Source of the DNA: Ruminococcus sp.
GTDB taxonomy: Bacteria > Bacillota > Clostridia > Oscillospirales > Ruminococcaceae
Reading direction: 5' to 3'
Length of the DNA stretch: 64,000 nt
Assembly: GCA_015066935.1 (NCBI GenBank)
Contig: SVNK01000003.1
Location: forward strand, 186,001 to 250,000
The notes under the pieces are model-generated. The model was not told the origin of the DNA. It worked only from the letters and a program-made list of their open reading frames with translations, and searched no databases. Made by a program: the position numbers and the translations under genes. Positions within the stretch are counted from its first letter, which is position 1. The number at the start of each line of letters is the position of its first letter. Positions 15,907-24,430 of the stretch are shown here, piece by piece.

Positions 15907-18288
15907 ATGATTTTTAAGAAAATTACGGCAGCTCTTTCTGCTATGGCAGTATCAGCCGGTATGCTGACGTCACTTCCGATGGCACAGTCAACTGCTGCTA
16001 TGGACGTCAACTATGCTGAAGCGCTCCAGAAGTCGCTGTTCTTCTATGAAGTTCAGCAGTCAGGTATTCTTCCTGAGTGGAACTCTGTTCCGTGGAGAGC
16101 TGATTCAATGATTAATGAAGAAGGCGTTGAAACCGACATCATTCCCGGTGGATGGTTCGATGCGGGTGACCACTTTAAGTTCACACTGACAAATGCTTAT
16201 TCTGCATCTGTACTTGCATGGGGCTATATCCAGTATAAGGACGCTGTTGATAAGGCAGGTCTTGGCGAGGTTTACCGCAACAATGTGCAGTGGGGACTTG
16301 ACTATGTAATGCAGGCAGACAGAGGTGACAAGATCATCGGTACAATCGGTGACTTCACAGGCGGCTCTACCGACCATAACATCTGGTGCAGTGCCGAGGT
16401 TTACCTGAGAAAGCATCACCTCAATAACGGCGACTGGGAGCGTCCCTACGACGAAATTGCCGACTCAACAACAATTGCTCTTTGTGCAGCAGCACTTGCA
16501 CAGGGATACATTATCTTCAAGGACGACCAGCCCGATAAGGCTGCTGCTTACCTTGCACAGGCTAAGAAGTATTTTGAGACTGCCGATAAAATCAGAGATA
16601 ACGAAAACGGTGCTATGGGAACCATGTACAATCCCAGTTCATGGGTTGACGACTGTATGTACGCTGCAAACTGGCTCTACATGGCAACAGGCGATGAGTC
16701 TTATCTTAAAAAGTGCGAGAGCGACTACATTCCGAATTTCCCGACAGAGAGTCAGTCTACAGACTGGAAATACACATGGGGCTTCTGCTGGGACGATACA
16801 ACACAGGCTGCTGCCCTGCTTTATGCTATAAATACAGGCAAGCAGGAGTGGATTGACCATATTTCACACCACCTCGATTACTGGGATGAAGGATACGGCG
16901 GAAAGCGAGTTGCTTACACAGATGACGGTCTTGCTTATCTTATGAACTGGGGTCCGCTTCGTCATGCAACTTCTACCGCATGGATTGCTAAGCTTGCAAG
17001 TGATACAATATTCAAGGACGACGCCGCACTTTCCAAGAAGTATGATGAATGGGCAAAGAGTCAGATGGAATATTGTTTCGGAGACAATTCAACCGGTCTT
17101 TGCTACGTTCTCGGCATGGGCGAAAAGAATCCCACAGCTATTCACCACAGAACAGCTTCCGGTATTCATGACGACCATTGGAATGAGCTCGGTAAGGAGT
17201 CGGGCGGTGCTGAGGGCTGGCAGACAGAGTATGCGCATACATTATATGGTGCACTTATCGGCGGTCCCGATTCAAAGGGAAATTATGACCAGAGTCAGAT
17301 TGGCGTAAGCAATTACGAATATACAGAGGTTGCTATAGACTACAATGCAGGTTATACAGCAGCTCTTTGTGCTATGATCGATGATTACGGCGGAACAAAG
17401 CTTGCTGACTTCCCACCCAGAGAGACTCCTACATGGGATGAGTGGAAGGTTGGTGCTGTTCTTAACGGTAAGGGTGACAGCTACACAGAGATCAAGGCAT
17501 GGGCAATGAATCATACGGCGTGGCCGGCAAGAGTTCAGAAGGATATTTCGTACCGTTACTTCTTTGACGTGTCAGAGCTTATCGAAGCAGGATACTCCAT
17601 TGATATTTTAAAGGTGGAAGGAAAGTCTCAGCAGTATAAGGAGGGCGAACAGGGTTACGCAGAAGTTTCAGGTCCTTATAAATATGAAGGAGATCCTTCG
17701 GGCAACACATATTATGCTGAAATAAAATTCCTCGACGGCAGAGCAATCCAGCCTACAGGTCAGAGTGAGCACAGAGACGAAGTTCAGTTCAGAGTATCAA
17801 TTCCTGACGCCATTGACGGAAAGTCTACAAAGGGTGCATGGGATCCTACAAACGACTTTTCATATGAGGGCGTAACAGCTACAGACAGCCTCAAGAACCC
17901 TGCTTCCTATAATAAGCATATTCCTATGTATATCAATGGCGTTCTTGTATGGGGCGAAGAGCCTGACGGTACAAAGGCTGTTCCGGGTGCTGACCTTGGT
18001 GAGGAACAGCAGCCCACAACGGGTTCGACAGAGCCTTCACAGACCGAAACAACTCAGGGCGGAATAGCTGCAAAGGTATGGGGAGATTCAAACTGTGATG
18101 AAGCTGTAAATCTTGCGGATGCTATCCTTATAATGCAGGCTAAGGCTAATCCGTCGAAGTACGAACTCAGCGAGCAGGGCGCTGCAAATGCTGATGTATA
18201 TAAGACAGGCGACGGTATCACAAACGGCGATGCACTTTCAATCCAGAGATATCTGCTTGGTCTTGTAGAATCACTTCCTGAAAAATAA
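15907..18288 (+). CDS. Cellulosomal GH9 endoglucanase with CBM3c and dockerin
   Basis: A 793-residue secreted enzyme. The signal peptide (~1-32) starts MIFKKITAALSAMAVSAG. The GH9 catalytic domain (~36-500) has GGWFDAGDHFKF (~81-92), which carries the catalytic base Asp, and SNYEYTEVAIDYNAGY (~462-477), which carries the acid Glu. A CBM3c-like module (~510-660) follows; in theme B GH9 enzymes this module helps feed a cellulose chain into the active site. A Thr/Ser/Gln linker leads to a dockerin (~724-793) starting WGDSNCDEAVNLADAILI. It is expected to be a processive endoglucanase attached to a cellulosome. It is monocistronic, with its own promoter and terminator. Confidence 0.94.
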   Translation: MIFKKITAALSAMAVSAGMLTSLPMAQSTAAMDVNYAEALQKSLFFYEVQQSGILPEWNSVPWRADSMINEEGVETDIIPGGWFDAGDHFKFTLTNAYSASVLAWGYIQYKDAVDKAGLGEVYRNNVQWGLDYVMQADRGDKIIGTIGDFTGGSTDHNIWCSAEVYLRKHHLNNGDWERPYDEIADSTTIALCAAALAQGYIIFKDDQPDKAAAYLAQAKKYFETADKIRDNENGAMGTMYNPSSWVDDCMYAANWLYMATGDESYLKKCESDYIPNFPTESQSTDWKYTWGFCWDDTTQAAALLYAINTGKQEWIDHISHHLDYWDEGYGGKRVAYTDDGLAYLMNWGPLRHATSTAWIAKLASDTIFKDDAALSKKYDEWAKSQMEYCFGDNSTGLCYVLGMGEKNPTAIHHRTASGIHDDHWNELGKESGGAEGWQTEYAHTLYGALIGGPDSKGNYDQSQIGVSNYEYTEVAIDYNAGYTAALCAMIDDYGGTKLADFPPRETPTWDEWKVGAVLNGKGDSYTEIKAWAMNHTAWPARVQKDISYRYFFDVSELIEAGYSIDILKVEGKSQQYKEGEQGYAEVSGPYKYEGDPSGNTYYAEIKFLDGRAIQPTGQSEHRDEVQFRVSIPDAIDGKSTKGAWDPTNDFSYEGVTATDSLKNPASYNKHIPMYINGVLVWGEEPDGTKAVPGADLGEEQQPTTGSTEPSQTETTQGGIAAKVWGDSNCDEAVNLADAILIMQAKANPSKYELSEQGAANADVYKTGDGITNGDALSIQRYLLGLVESLPEK

Positions 18289-18312
18289 TTACAAATTCAC
18301 ATTAAATTAACA

Positions 18313-18340
18313 AAAGGGAGCTTCGGCTCCCTTTGTTTTT
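18313..18340 (+). terminator. Terminator after the first GH9 gene
   Basis: AAAGGGAG (18313-18320), loop CTTCGG and CTCCCTTT (18327-18334), followed by GTTTTT. Confidence 0.85.
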
Positions 18341-18411
18341 GCGGTTATTTGTGATTGTGCACAAATATTGGTTTGCAGGATTAGGAAAATACACGAATTT
18401 CCAAAAAACTA

Positions 18412-18440
18412 TTTACTTTTCTTTCTCAATATAATATAAT
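18412..18440 (+). promoter_or_regulatory. Promoter of the second GH9 gene
   Basis: TTTACT (18412-18417), a 17-bp spacer and TATAAT (18435-18440). It gives a long leader of about 125 nt before the start codon. Confidence 0.55.
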
Positions 18441-18504
18441 GAGATTGATAGGAAAGGGTCGGTGCAGGTTCGTGAAGGACAACTATCTTATCGTTAAAAG
18501 TGAT

Positions 18505-18537
18505 ATAACCGCAATGTTTGCACTGGCATTGCGTTAT
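18505..18537 (+). promoter_or_regulatory. Leader hairpin of the second GH9 mRNA
   Basis: ATAAC-C-GCAATG (18505-18516) pairs with CATTGCGTTAT (18527-18537), giving 11 bp with one bulged C, about 35 nt upstream of the start codon and before the AGGGAGG ribosome binding site. It may stabilise the mRNA or regulate translation. Confidence 0.45.
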
Positions 18538-18571
18538 GTAAATTTATATTATATCAGGGAGGGTATTTTAA

Positions 18572-21500
18572 ATGCACAAGAAATTTTCAAGAGCGATTGC
18601 TGCAAGCCTTATGGCCGCTACAATGATCGCACCAACTGTTGCTAACGTTGCGCCCATGAGTGTTTCTGCTGGTCAGGTACTTGGTGAGTCAACATTCGAT
18701 TTCAAGGCGCTTCCTTGGCACACATGTGAAACAAGCCCTGCTAAGCAGGACTTCGCTATTGAGGACGGAGCTTTCCACGTAAAGGTTGAAGTTGCTGAAG
18801 GTGGCGACGGCGAGAAGTGGGATCTTCAGTTCAGACACAGAAACCTTAACTTCAAGTCCGGTCATACTTATAAGGTAAGCTTCAAGGCTAAGGCTAAGAG
18901 AGCAGGCATGGAGCTTTGCTCAAAGATCGGTAACATCAAGGGTGATGAAGAGTACTTTGTTCTTGCTGGTACAGAAATGAAGGCTGGTCCTAATATGGGC
19001 GGTACATGGGGTAAGGCAGCATCTCTGTCTACTTCATACCAGACTTTTGAGGGTACATTTACACCTACCAAGGATCTCGAAGGTGTTGAGTGGTGCTTCC
19101 ACTACGCTAAGGGTACAGAGTGGGAAGGTAATGGTCAGGCTGGTGACGAACTCTGGTTTGACGATATGTCAATCATCTGTACAACATGTCCTGATGAGTA
19201 TGCACCTGATACATGTAACTCAGATCCTTCAAACTCCTACGGTGCTGTAAACCGTGACTACGGTGCTAAGAAGAACCCCGATATCCTTATGGATGGCGAC
19301 GAGATAATCAACTTCATTTCAGTTAACCAGGTAGGTTACTATCCTAAGCTTGCAAAGACAGCTACACTCGGTGATAACTCAGGTGATATCCTTCACGGTG
19401 CTTCTACTATTACACTGAGCAAGGATTCATACACATTCGAGCTTGTTGATGCTCAGTCTGATAAGGTTGTATATACAGGCACAACAGGAAAGAAGTTCCA
19501 CGATGCTGACTCTGATGATAACGTATGTAAGATCGATTTCTCAGAGTATCAGACTCCCGGTAGATACTATCTCCGTATCGAGGGTGAGAAGTGGAGATCA
19601 TTCGAATTCAATATCGGTGACAACATTTACGAAGATACATCACATAACATGCTTACAAATGCTCTGAACTACTTCTATCAGAACCGTTCAGGTATTGACA
19701 TTAAGGAAGCATACATCACATCCGGTGACAAGTCTACACTTGCTCACGAGGGTGGTCATAAGACAGATACAGCTTCTATCCAGAAGATCTGGAAGAACGA
19801 GTATGCAAGCGAGACAGAAGCTACTTCAACATACAAGTCAGGTACACTTACTGCAAACGGCGGTTGGTACGACGCAGGTGACCACGGTAAGTACGTTGTT
19901 AACGGCGGTATCTCTGTTTGGACTCTCCAGAATATGTACGAGAGATCAATTCTTATCGGTAAGGACAAGGAAAAGTTTGCTGATAATTCAGGCGTTTGCG
20001 TAGTTCCTGAGGCAGGCAACGATATTCCTGATATCCTTGATGAGGCTGCTGTAGAGCTTGACTTCATCGCTCAGATGAAGGTTGTTTCCAGCGATTCCGC
20101 ATGGGGCAAGTATGATGGTCTTTACTACCACAAGCTCCACGACCATAAGTGGACAGGACTTGCTACAAGACCTTACGACTATGAGGAGGAATGGAAGACT
20201 GTTCGTATCGTTAAGCCTCCGACGCTTGCTGCTACACTGAACTATGCTGCTTGTGCTGCTCAGGCTGCAAGACTTTGGGAGCCATATGACTCAGCAAAGG
20301 CTAAGACATACCTTGAGACTGCTAAGGAAGCATTTGCTGCATACGAGAAGCACTGGTATGAATATGATTCCTCCACGACAACTCATCCTACACTTAAGTG
20401 TGAGTGTCCTGCTGAGGAAATCAACGAGAATTCACTCTATGCTCCTATGTGGCAGGCAAAGGGCGGCGGACCTTACGGTGATAACAACGTTCTTGACGAT
20501 GCTTACTGGGCTGCATGTGAAATCTTCATTTCAGCTTCTGAAATGGGCGATTCCGACGCTGCAGAATTCAAGAAGGTAATTGATGCTTCTAAATACGCTT
20601 ACTCATGTGAAACAAGAATGGTCGGCGGTGAGAATAAGGACGGTTCATTCACATCCTTTAACTGGGGTAATACTGCATCATGCGGTACACTTGCACTCTC
20701 ACTCCATCAGGATCTCCTTTCTGATTCAGAAAACCAGAAGGTAGAAGCTGCTATTACAGAGGCTGCTGATGCGTACGTAGATATGGAAGAGCAGCAGGGT
20801 TATGGTATTCCTTACACCTATGATGGTCCCGGATACAATGATCCTAACAACCTCAAGCCCTCTATTGTTATCAAGGGTTATGAGTGGGGTTCAAACTCAA
20901 TGGTAATCAATAACGCTATCGTTATGGCTTACGCTTACGACCTTACAAAGGATATTGATTACATGAACGGTGTTACAACTGCTATGGACTACCTCTTCGG
21001 TGTTAACCCGCTTTCATTCTCCTTCGTAACAGGTTACGGTACATATAAGGAGCAGAATCCTCACCACAGATACTGGTCATATGAGCTTGATAAGACTCTG
21101 CCTATGGCTCCCGACGGAGTTCTCTCCGGTGGTCCTAACGCAGGTCTCCAGGATCCTTATGTTCGTGCACTTGGATTCGTTCCCGGTAAGGATGGCAACC
21201 CCTCACAGAGATGTTATGTTGACTCAATTGAAGCTTGGTCTACAAACGAGGTAACAATCAACTGGAACTCACCTTTCGCTTGGATCGTTTCATTCCTTCA
21301 GGATGAAGCTCCTAATCCTATTCCTGATCCTACTACCGGTTCTTCAGAGGGTACAACAGGTGGTGGCACAGCTACTCTCTGGGGTGACGCTAACTGTGAC
21401 GATAAGGTAAACCTTGCAGACGCAGTTCTTATCATGCAGAACAAGGCTAATCCTTCTAAGTACTCCATCACAGCTCAGGGCGAGCTCAACGGTGACGTTG

Positions 21501-21586
21501 ATGAGAACGGTAACGGTCTCACAAATAAGGATGCTCTCAAGATTCAGCAGTTCATGCTCGGTCTTGTAACATCCCTCGAGCCCTAA
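18572..21586 (+). CDS. Cellulosomal GH9 cellulase with CBM4-like, Ig-like and dockerin modules
   Basis: A 1004-residue secreted enzyme with signal peptide (~1-32), an N-terminal CBM4/9-like module (~35-205; WDLQFRHRNLNFKSGHTY and DELWFDDMSI), an Ig-like domain (~245-345; FISVNQVGYYPKLAKTA) and a GH9 catalytic domain (~350-915). The base-Asp motif is GGWYDAGDHGKYV (~430) and the acid Glu is in STNEVTINWNSP (~890). The dockerin (~936-1004) begins WGDANCDDKVNLADAVLI. The module order matches theme D, CbhA/CelK-like GH9 enzymes. Codon use is extremely biased, like that of a top-expressed protein. It is expected to be a major cellulosomal cellulase. Confidence 0.94.
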   Translation: MHKKFSRAIAASLMAATMIAPTVANVAPMSVSAGQVLGESTFDFKALPWHTCETSPAKQDFAIEDGAFHVKVEVAEGGDGEKWDLQFRHRNLNFKSGHTYKVSFKAKAKRAGMELCSKIGNIKGDEEYFVLAGTEMKAGPNMGGTWGKAASLSTSYQTFEGTFTPTKDLEGVEWCFHYAKGTEWEGNGQAGDELWFDDMSIICTTCPDEYAPDTCNSDPSNSYGAVNRDYGAKKNPDILMDGDEIINFISVNQVGYYPKLAKTATLGDNSGDILHGASTITLSKDSYTFELVDAQSDKVVYTGTTGKKFHDADSDDNVCKIDFSEYQTPGRYYLRIEGEKWRSFEFNIGDNIYEDTSHNMLTNALNYFYQNRSGIDIKEAYITSGDKSTLAHEGGHKTDTASIQKIWKNEYASETEATSTYKSGTLTANGGWYDAGDHGKYVVNGGISVWTLQNMYERSILIGKDKEKFADNSGVCVVPEAGNDIPDILDEAAVELDFIAQMKVVSSDSAWGKYDGLYYHKLHDHKWTGLATRPYDYEEEWKTVRIVKPPTLAATLNYAACAAQAARLWEPYDSAKAKTYLETAKEAFAAYEKHWYEYDSSTTTHPTLKCECPAEEINENSLYAPMWQAKGGGPYGDNNVLDDAYWAACEIFISASEMGDSDAAEFKKVIDASKYAYSCETRMVGGENKDGSFTSFNWGNTASCGTLALSLHQDLLSDSENQKVEAAITEAADAYVDMEEQQGYGIPYTYDGPGYNDPNNLKPSIVIKGYEWGSNSMVINNAIVMAYAYDLTKDIDYMNGVTTAMDYLFGVNPLSFSFVTGYGTYKEQNPHHRYWSYELDKTLPMAPDGVLSGGPNAGLQDPYVRALGFVPGKDGNPSQRCYVDSIEAWSTNEVTINWNSPFAWIVSFLQDEAPNPIPDPTTGSSEGTTGGGTATLWGDANCDDKVNLADAVLIMQNKANPSKYSITAQGELNGDVDENGNGLTNKDALKIQQFMLGLVTSLEP

Positions 21587-21604
21587 GTCAAATTAACAAA
21601 AATT

Positions 21605-21632
21605 AAGGGACGCAAATGCGTCCCTTTTTTTG
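21605..21632 (+). terminator. Terminator after the second GH9 gene
   Basis: AAGGGACGCA, loop AA, TGCGTCCCTT and a T-run. A second hairpin follows 30 bp later. Confidence 0.9.
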
Positions 21633-21663
21633 TGTTTCTACATAATATAAATGCATAAAAATC

Positions 21664-21692
21664 AAGGCTGTGTAAATCTACACAGCCTTTTG
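21664..21692 (+). terminator. Second terminator-like hairpin
   Basis: AAGGCTGTGTA and TACACAGCCTT around loop AATC, followed by TTGTG. It can also be read from the opposite strand and may block transcription coming from the convergent dockerin gene. Confidence 0.6.
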
Positions 21693-21705
21693 TGTTAAAT
21701 GCTGA

Positions 21706-21956
21706 ATTAATGTCAGCTCATCAACTTAAAATTGGCTTAATATAGCTTTATAAAGCCAATTTTAAGTTTACAAAGTGCAAGAAAAAATAAAGGAATTGAT
21801 AATTTTTCTTGCACTTTGTTTTGCCCTATAGGGCAAAATGAGCATGACATCAATGAATGTGATGCGCAAATTTCTCATATTATAAAGAATTTGCGCTACC
21901 CGAACGAAGTTCGGGGCAATAACCGCCTGACGGCGGTTATTGAGGACACATGAATT
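21706..21956 (-). repeat. Dispersed structured repeat, full copy 1 (modules A and B)
   Basis: A 251-bp element nearly identical to the copy at 63477-63726, with only a handful of substitutions. It runs from ATTAATGTC (module A end) to GAGGACACATGAAT (module B end). All stems of the family are present: AACTTAAAATTGGCTT with its complement, CAAAGTGCAAGAAAAA with its complement, TTTTGCCCTATAGGGCAAAA, GCGCAAATT with AATTTGCGC, CCGAA with TTCGG, and AATAACCGCC with GGCGGTTATT. The B end touches the stop codon of the dockerin gene, which is read B to A. Unlike the other B-containing copies, no -35 box is found at this end. It lies between convergent genes. Confidence 0.9.
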
Positions 21957-23310
21957 ATAACTCGGTCAATCCAAGGAGGAACTGCTGAATCAGAAGTGCA
22001 TCCTTGTTTGTGATTCCGTCGCCTGTATCAGCAACGTCGCCGTTCTTTGCGCCCTGTTCAGAAAGTTCATACTTAGAGGGGTTAGCCTTGTACTGCATGA
22101 TAAGAACTGCGTCTGCGAGGTTAACCTTATCGTCACAATTAGCATCGCCCTTTGCTGATTCCTCAGAGCCGGATGTATCAGGAGGCGTTGTTGAAGTTGA
22201 AGATGTTACAGTAGTAGAAGTTGTTGTTACGGTGGTTGTAGTAGTGGTTGTAGTTGAACCGCTGTTCCATATTGCCTTGAGCTGAATTCCGATACCTGGT
22301 TCAGCACCTCTTACAAGGAATTCGTCGCCGGGCTGATAAATCTCATCACCGAACTGCCAGCCGCCGAAAGTGCTGCCCTCGACGGTGATTGTAGGCTCCG
22401 GAACAGTGATTGTTGTACCGGTATCACCCTTTACAATGATGTTGTCTTTACCGGATTTGCCTTGCGAGAAAACTACAGCATAATTTATCGGCTTCCAAAC
22501 CGCATACATAACAACGTCTTCTTCAGGCATTATGTAGCCGCTGAGAGGCGAATATGTTTTGCCATCGTTTTCGCAGTACCAACCTGTAAGCTTGTAGCCG
22601 ATTCTTGAGAAGCGGTTAGAAGCCTGAAGGTCTGTTGAGAATGTTTCGACATATTCGTACTGCATCATAGTAGCACCGAGTAGTCCGTCAACGTCTCCCG
22701 GGAGATATGTCATTTTGCGGAAGTTGTACCATTTTGCGGTAAGAGTAATGTCGTGATCGGGCATTACAATTCTGCTTTCACCACGGTAGATTTCGTCGTT
22801 ATAAATCCAGCCGACGTGCTTTTTGCCTTCGACACCTGTAATGCCATAAAGCGAAACGGTGTGGAAAGAGCCTGGGAGACACGCCTGAGGCGGCATATCT
22901 TCACTGATATCAATAGTCTGACCATCGACTTCGCAGACGTAATTTACGTGGAAAATGTCACCTTCTTCTTCATTCAGCCATACGGGCCTGAAGGTGAGGT
23001 CCTTTGTATCGAGGCGGAGTGCGTCTCCGGGAGCATAACCACGGAAACCGTCGGCAGTCCAGCCGCTGAAAGAGTAACCTTCCTTTTCGAGAATAGCCTT
23101 GGGCATATAAACGGAAGAATTGGGCTTGCTGGTGATTGTTTCGATAACCGCATCATCCTCGATAGTGATACCATCGCCTTCATACTCAAATGAAACAGTA
23201 ACCACGTCGTCAGTTGAGTCATCAGCAGAAGCGCTGACAGCAGCTGTAGATGTAATTCCTACCGCTGATGCAAGAATTAAAGAAACTATGCGATTGTGAA
23301 TGTGTTTCAT
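21955..23310 (-). CDS. Secreted B-repeat (InlB/Listeria-Bacteroides type) protein with dockerin
   Basis: A 451-residue secreted protein with no recognisable catalytic domain. The signal peptide (~1-28) starts MKHIHNRIVSLILASAVG. Four repeats of ~70 residues follow (~35-110, 113-190, 192-270, 272-345). Each has a GYxxxGW-like core and ends with an AxW motif (FRPVWLN, LTAKWYN, MYAVWKP, LKAIWN), the pattern of the Listeria-Bacteroides B-repeat (Flg_new). A Thr/Ser linker (~348-385) leads to a dockerin (388-451) starting GDANCDDKVNLADAV. The dockerin should attach it to the cellulosome as a non-catalytic component, possibly for adhesion. The ATG at 23310 is chosen for GGGAGGG directly upstream. 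The upstream neighbour is the DUF4250 gene in the same operon. Confidence 0.88.
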   Translation of the reverse strand: MKHIHNRIVSLILASAVGITSTAAVSASADDSTDDVVTVSFEYEGDGITIEDDAVIETITSKPNSSVYMPKAILEKEGYSFSGWTADGFRGYAPGDALRLDTKDLTFRPVWLNEEEGDIFHVNYVCEVDGQTIDISEDMPPQACLPGSFHTVSLYGITGVEGKKHVGWIYNDEIYRGESRIVMPDHDITLTAKWYNFRKMTYLPGDVDGLLGATMMQYEYVETFSTDLQASNRFSRIGYKLTGWYCENDGKTYSPLSGYIMPEEDVVMYAVWKPINYAVVFSQGKSGKDNIIVKGDTGTTITVPEPTITVEGSTFGGWQFGDEIYQPGDEFLVRGAEPGIGIQLKAIWNSGSTTTTTTTTVTTTSTTVTSSTSTTPPDTSGSEESAKGDANCDDKVNLADAVLIMQYKANPSKYELSEQGAKNGDVADTGDGITNKDALLIQQFLLGLTEL

Positions 23311-23324
23311 ATTCCCTCCCATCC

Positions 23325-23339
23325 CGGTGCATTGCACCG
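23325..23339. other. Palindrome between the DUF4250 gene and the dockerin gene
   Basis: CGGTGC, ATT, GCACCG form a perfect 6-bp hairpin in the 30-bp gap. In the mRNA it would lie just 5' of the ribosome binding site of the dockerin gene and could influence its translation. Confidence 0.45.
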
Positions 23340-23340
23340 T

Positions 23341-23517
23341 TTACATGAAACGATTTTTTTCTTTATTGTAAGAATATCCGATGGGGGACAGCTTACGCTG
23401 GATTTCTTCGGGAGAAACCATAAGACTTTTACATAGTTCATCGAAACTGGGATACCGGTCCCTGAGCAGAGTGTTAACATAGCTTAACAGTATCGCAGGA
23501 TCGTTCGGGATGTTCAT
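23341..23517 (-). CDS. DUF4250 domain small protein
   Basis: A 58-residue protein, MNIPNDPAILLSYVNTLLRD, with the hallmarks of DUF4250: the N-terminal NDPAILLSYVNTLLRDRYPS core, an FDELC segment and a C-terminal Lys/Tyr-rich end (IGYSYNKEKNRFM). The function is unknown. It has an AAAAAGGAG ribosome binding site and a strong promoter upstream. It is the first gene of a two-gene transcript with the B-repeat/dockerin protein, 30 bp away. DUF4250 proteins are small, soluble and probably cytoplasmic, so the pairing with a secreted protein is unexplained. Confidence 0.85.
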   Translation of the reverse strand: MNIPNDPAILLSYVNTLLRDRYPSFDELCKSLMVSPEEIQRKLSPIGYSYNKEKNRFM

Positions 23518-23601
23518 ATTATCATTTCTCCTTTTTGAATTGCGGCAGGAATGCAGTGCAGGACATCCGTGCCTGAAAATCGGACATTACTACATATATT
23601 T

Positions 23602-23630
23602 AATATACAATAATTATCAAAGCGTGTCAA
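23602..23630 (-). promoter_or_regulatory. Promoter of the DUF4250-dockerin operon
   Basis: On the minus strand: TTGACA (complement of 23625-23630), a 17-bp spacer and TATATT (complement of 23602-23607), about 85 bp upstream of the DUF4250 start. Confidence 0.75.
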
Positions 23631-23905
23631 CAAATTTTAAACATAATTATTTGTGAATTTTTGGTAAATTTGTAATTTGAAAAAAATAAAAAAATGGCGA
23701 AAAATAGCATATGTTAGCTGTATATAACATATTTTTGTGCAGTTTGTGTGATATGCACAATTTTTTGAGTGCTAATTAGGTGAAAAAAGCGATAGCAATT
23801 TCTATTATAATATGTTATAATATGATACAGATATGTGGATTTTAACATATTTCTTAAGCCAAAGATTGTTATTTATTTCACATGAAGTAAAAGGAGGTTC
23901 ATTTA
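23631..23905 (+). promoter_or_regulatory. Upstream region of the hydrogenase operon with two inverted repeats
   Basis: An AT-rich, gene-free stretch. It contains ATATGTTA (23709-23716) with TAACATAT (23725-23732), and TTGTGCA (23735-23741) with TGCACAA (23754-23760). Two TATAAT boxes at 23806-23811 and 23816-23821 are the likely -10 elements, although no good -35 box is spaced for either. The repeats lie 45-110 bp upstream, where an activator or repressor could bind. The second repeat resembles, but does not match, the Rex consensus. Confidence 0.4.
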
Positions 23906-24403
23906 ATGAATTCAGCTAAATCAACTGTTCCCTTCAAGGGTACTCCTGAACAGGAGGCACAGCTTCTCGCAGTAATTAACGAGAAGAAGAGTGATAAGGG
24001 TGCTCTCATGCCCATTCTCCAGAAAGCACAGGAGATCTACGGTTACCTTCCTATCGAGGTTCAGACCATTATTTCCAATGAAACAGGTATTCCGCTTGAG
24101 AAGATTTATGGTGTTGTAACATTCTACGCACAGTTCTCACTCTTCCCGAAGGGCGAATACACAATTTCTGTATGCCTCGGTACAGCTTGCTATGTAAAGG
24201 GCTCAGGAGATATCTTCGACAAGCTCCAGGAGAAGCTTGGAATTGCAGGCGGAGAGTGTACTCCCGACGGTAAGTTCTCTCTTGAAGCGTGCCGCTGCAT
24301 CGGTGCATGCGGACTTGCTCCCGTACTCACTGTCAATGAGGACGTTTACGGACGTCTCACTGTTGACGATGTAGACAAGATTATCGAAAAGTATAACGCA
24401 TAA
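23906..24403 (+). CDS. hydC: NAD-linked [FeFe] hydrogenase subunit HydC (NuoE-like)
   Basis: A 165-residue NuoE-family protein with a helical N-terminal domain and a thioredoxin-like domain that binds one [2Fe-2S] cluster through four Cys: CLGTAC (~90-95) and CRCIGAC (~131-137). It is the small electron-transfer subunit of a trimeric hydrogenase. The next genes encode the flavin subunit and the hydrogenase itself (hydC-hydB-hydA), with spacers of 27 and 15 bp and good ribosome binding sites (AAGGAGG here). Codon use is strongly biased, so the complex is probably abundant. The same fold occurs in complex I, but no other complex I genes are present. Confidence 0.93.
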   Translation: MNSAKSTVPFKGTPEQEAQLLAVINEKKSDKGALMPILQKAQEIYGYLPIEVQTIISNETGIPLEKIYGVVTFYAQFSLFPKGEYTISVCLGTACYVKGSGDIFDKLQEKLGIAGGECTPDGKFSLEACRCIGACGLAPVLTVNEDVYGRLTVDDVDKIIEKYNA

Positions 24404-24430
24404 TATACATAACTGTTAGGAGGTTAACTT

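Noticed and set aside
21706-21956. Insertion sequence encoding a transposase
   Set aside because: The 251-bp element has no coding frame; it is only a structured repeat.
22753-23193. 146-residue plus-strand frame inside the dockerin gene
   Set aside because: Antisense shadow of a gene with clear repeats and dockerin.
23735-23760. Rex operator
   Set aside because: TTGTGCA-12-TGCACAA has a longer spacer and different half-sites from the Rex consensus, so the name is not justified.
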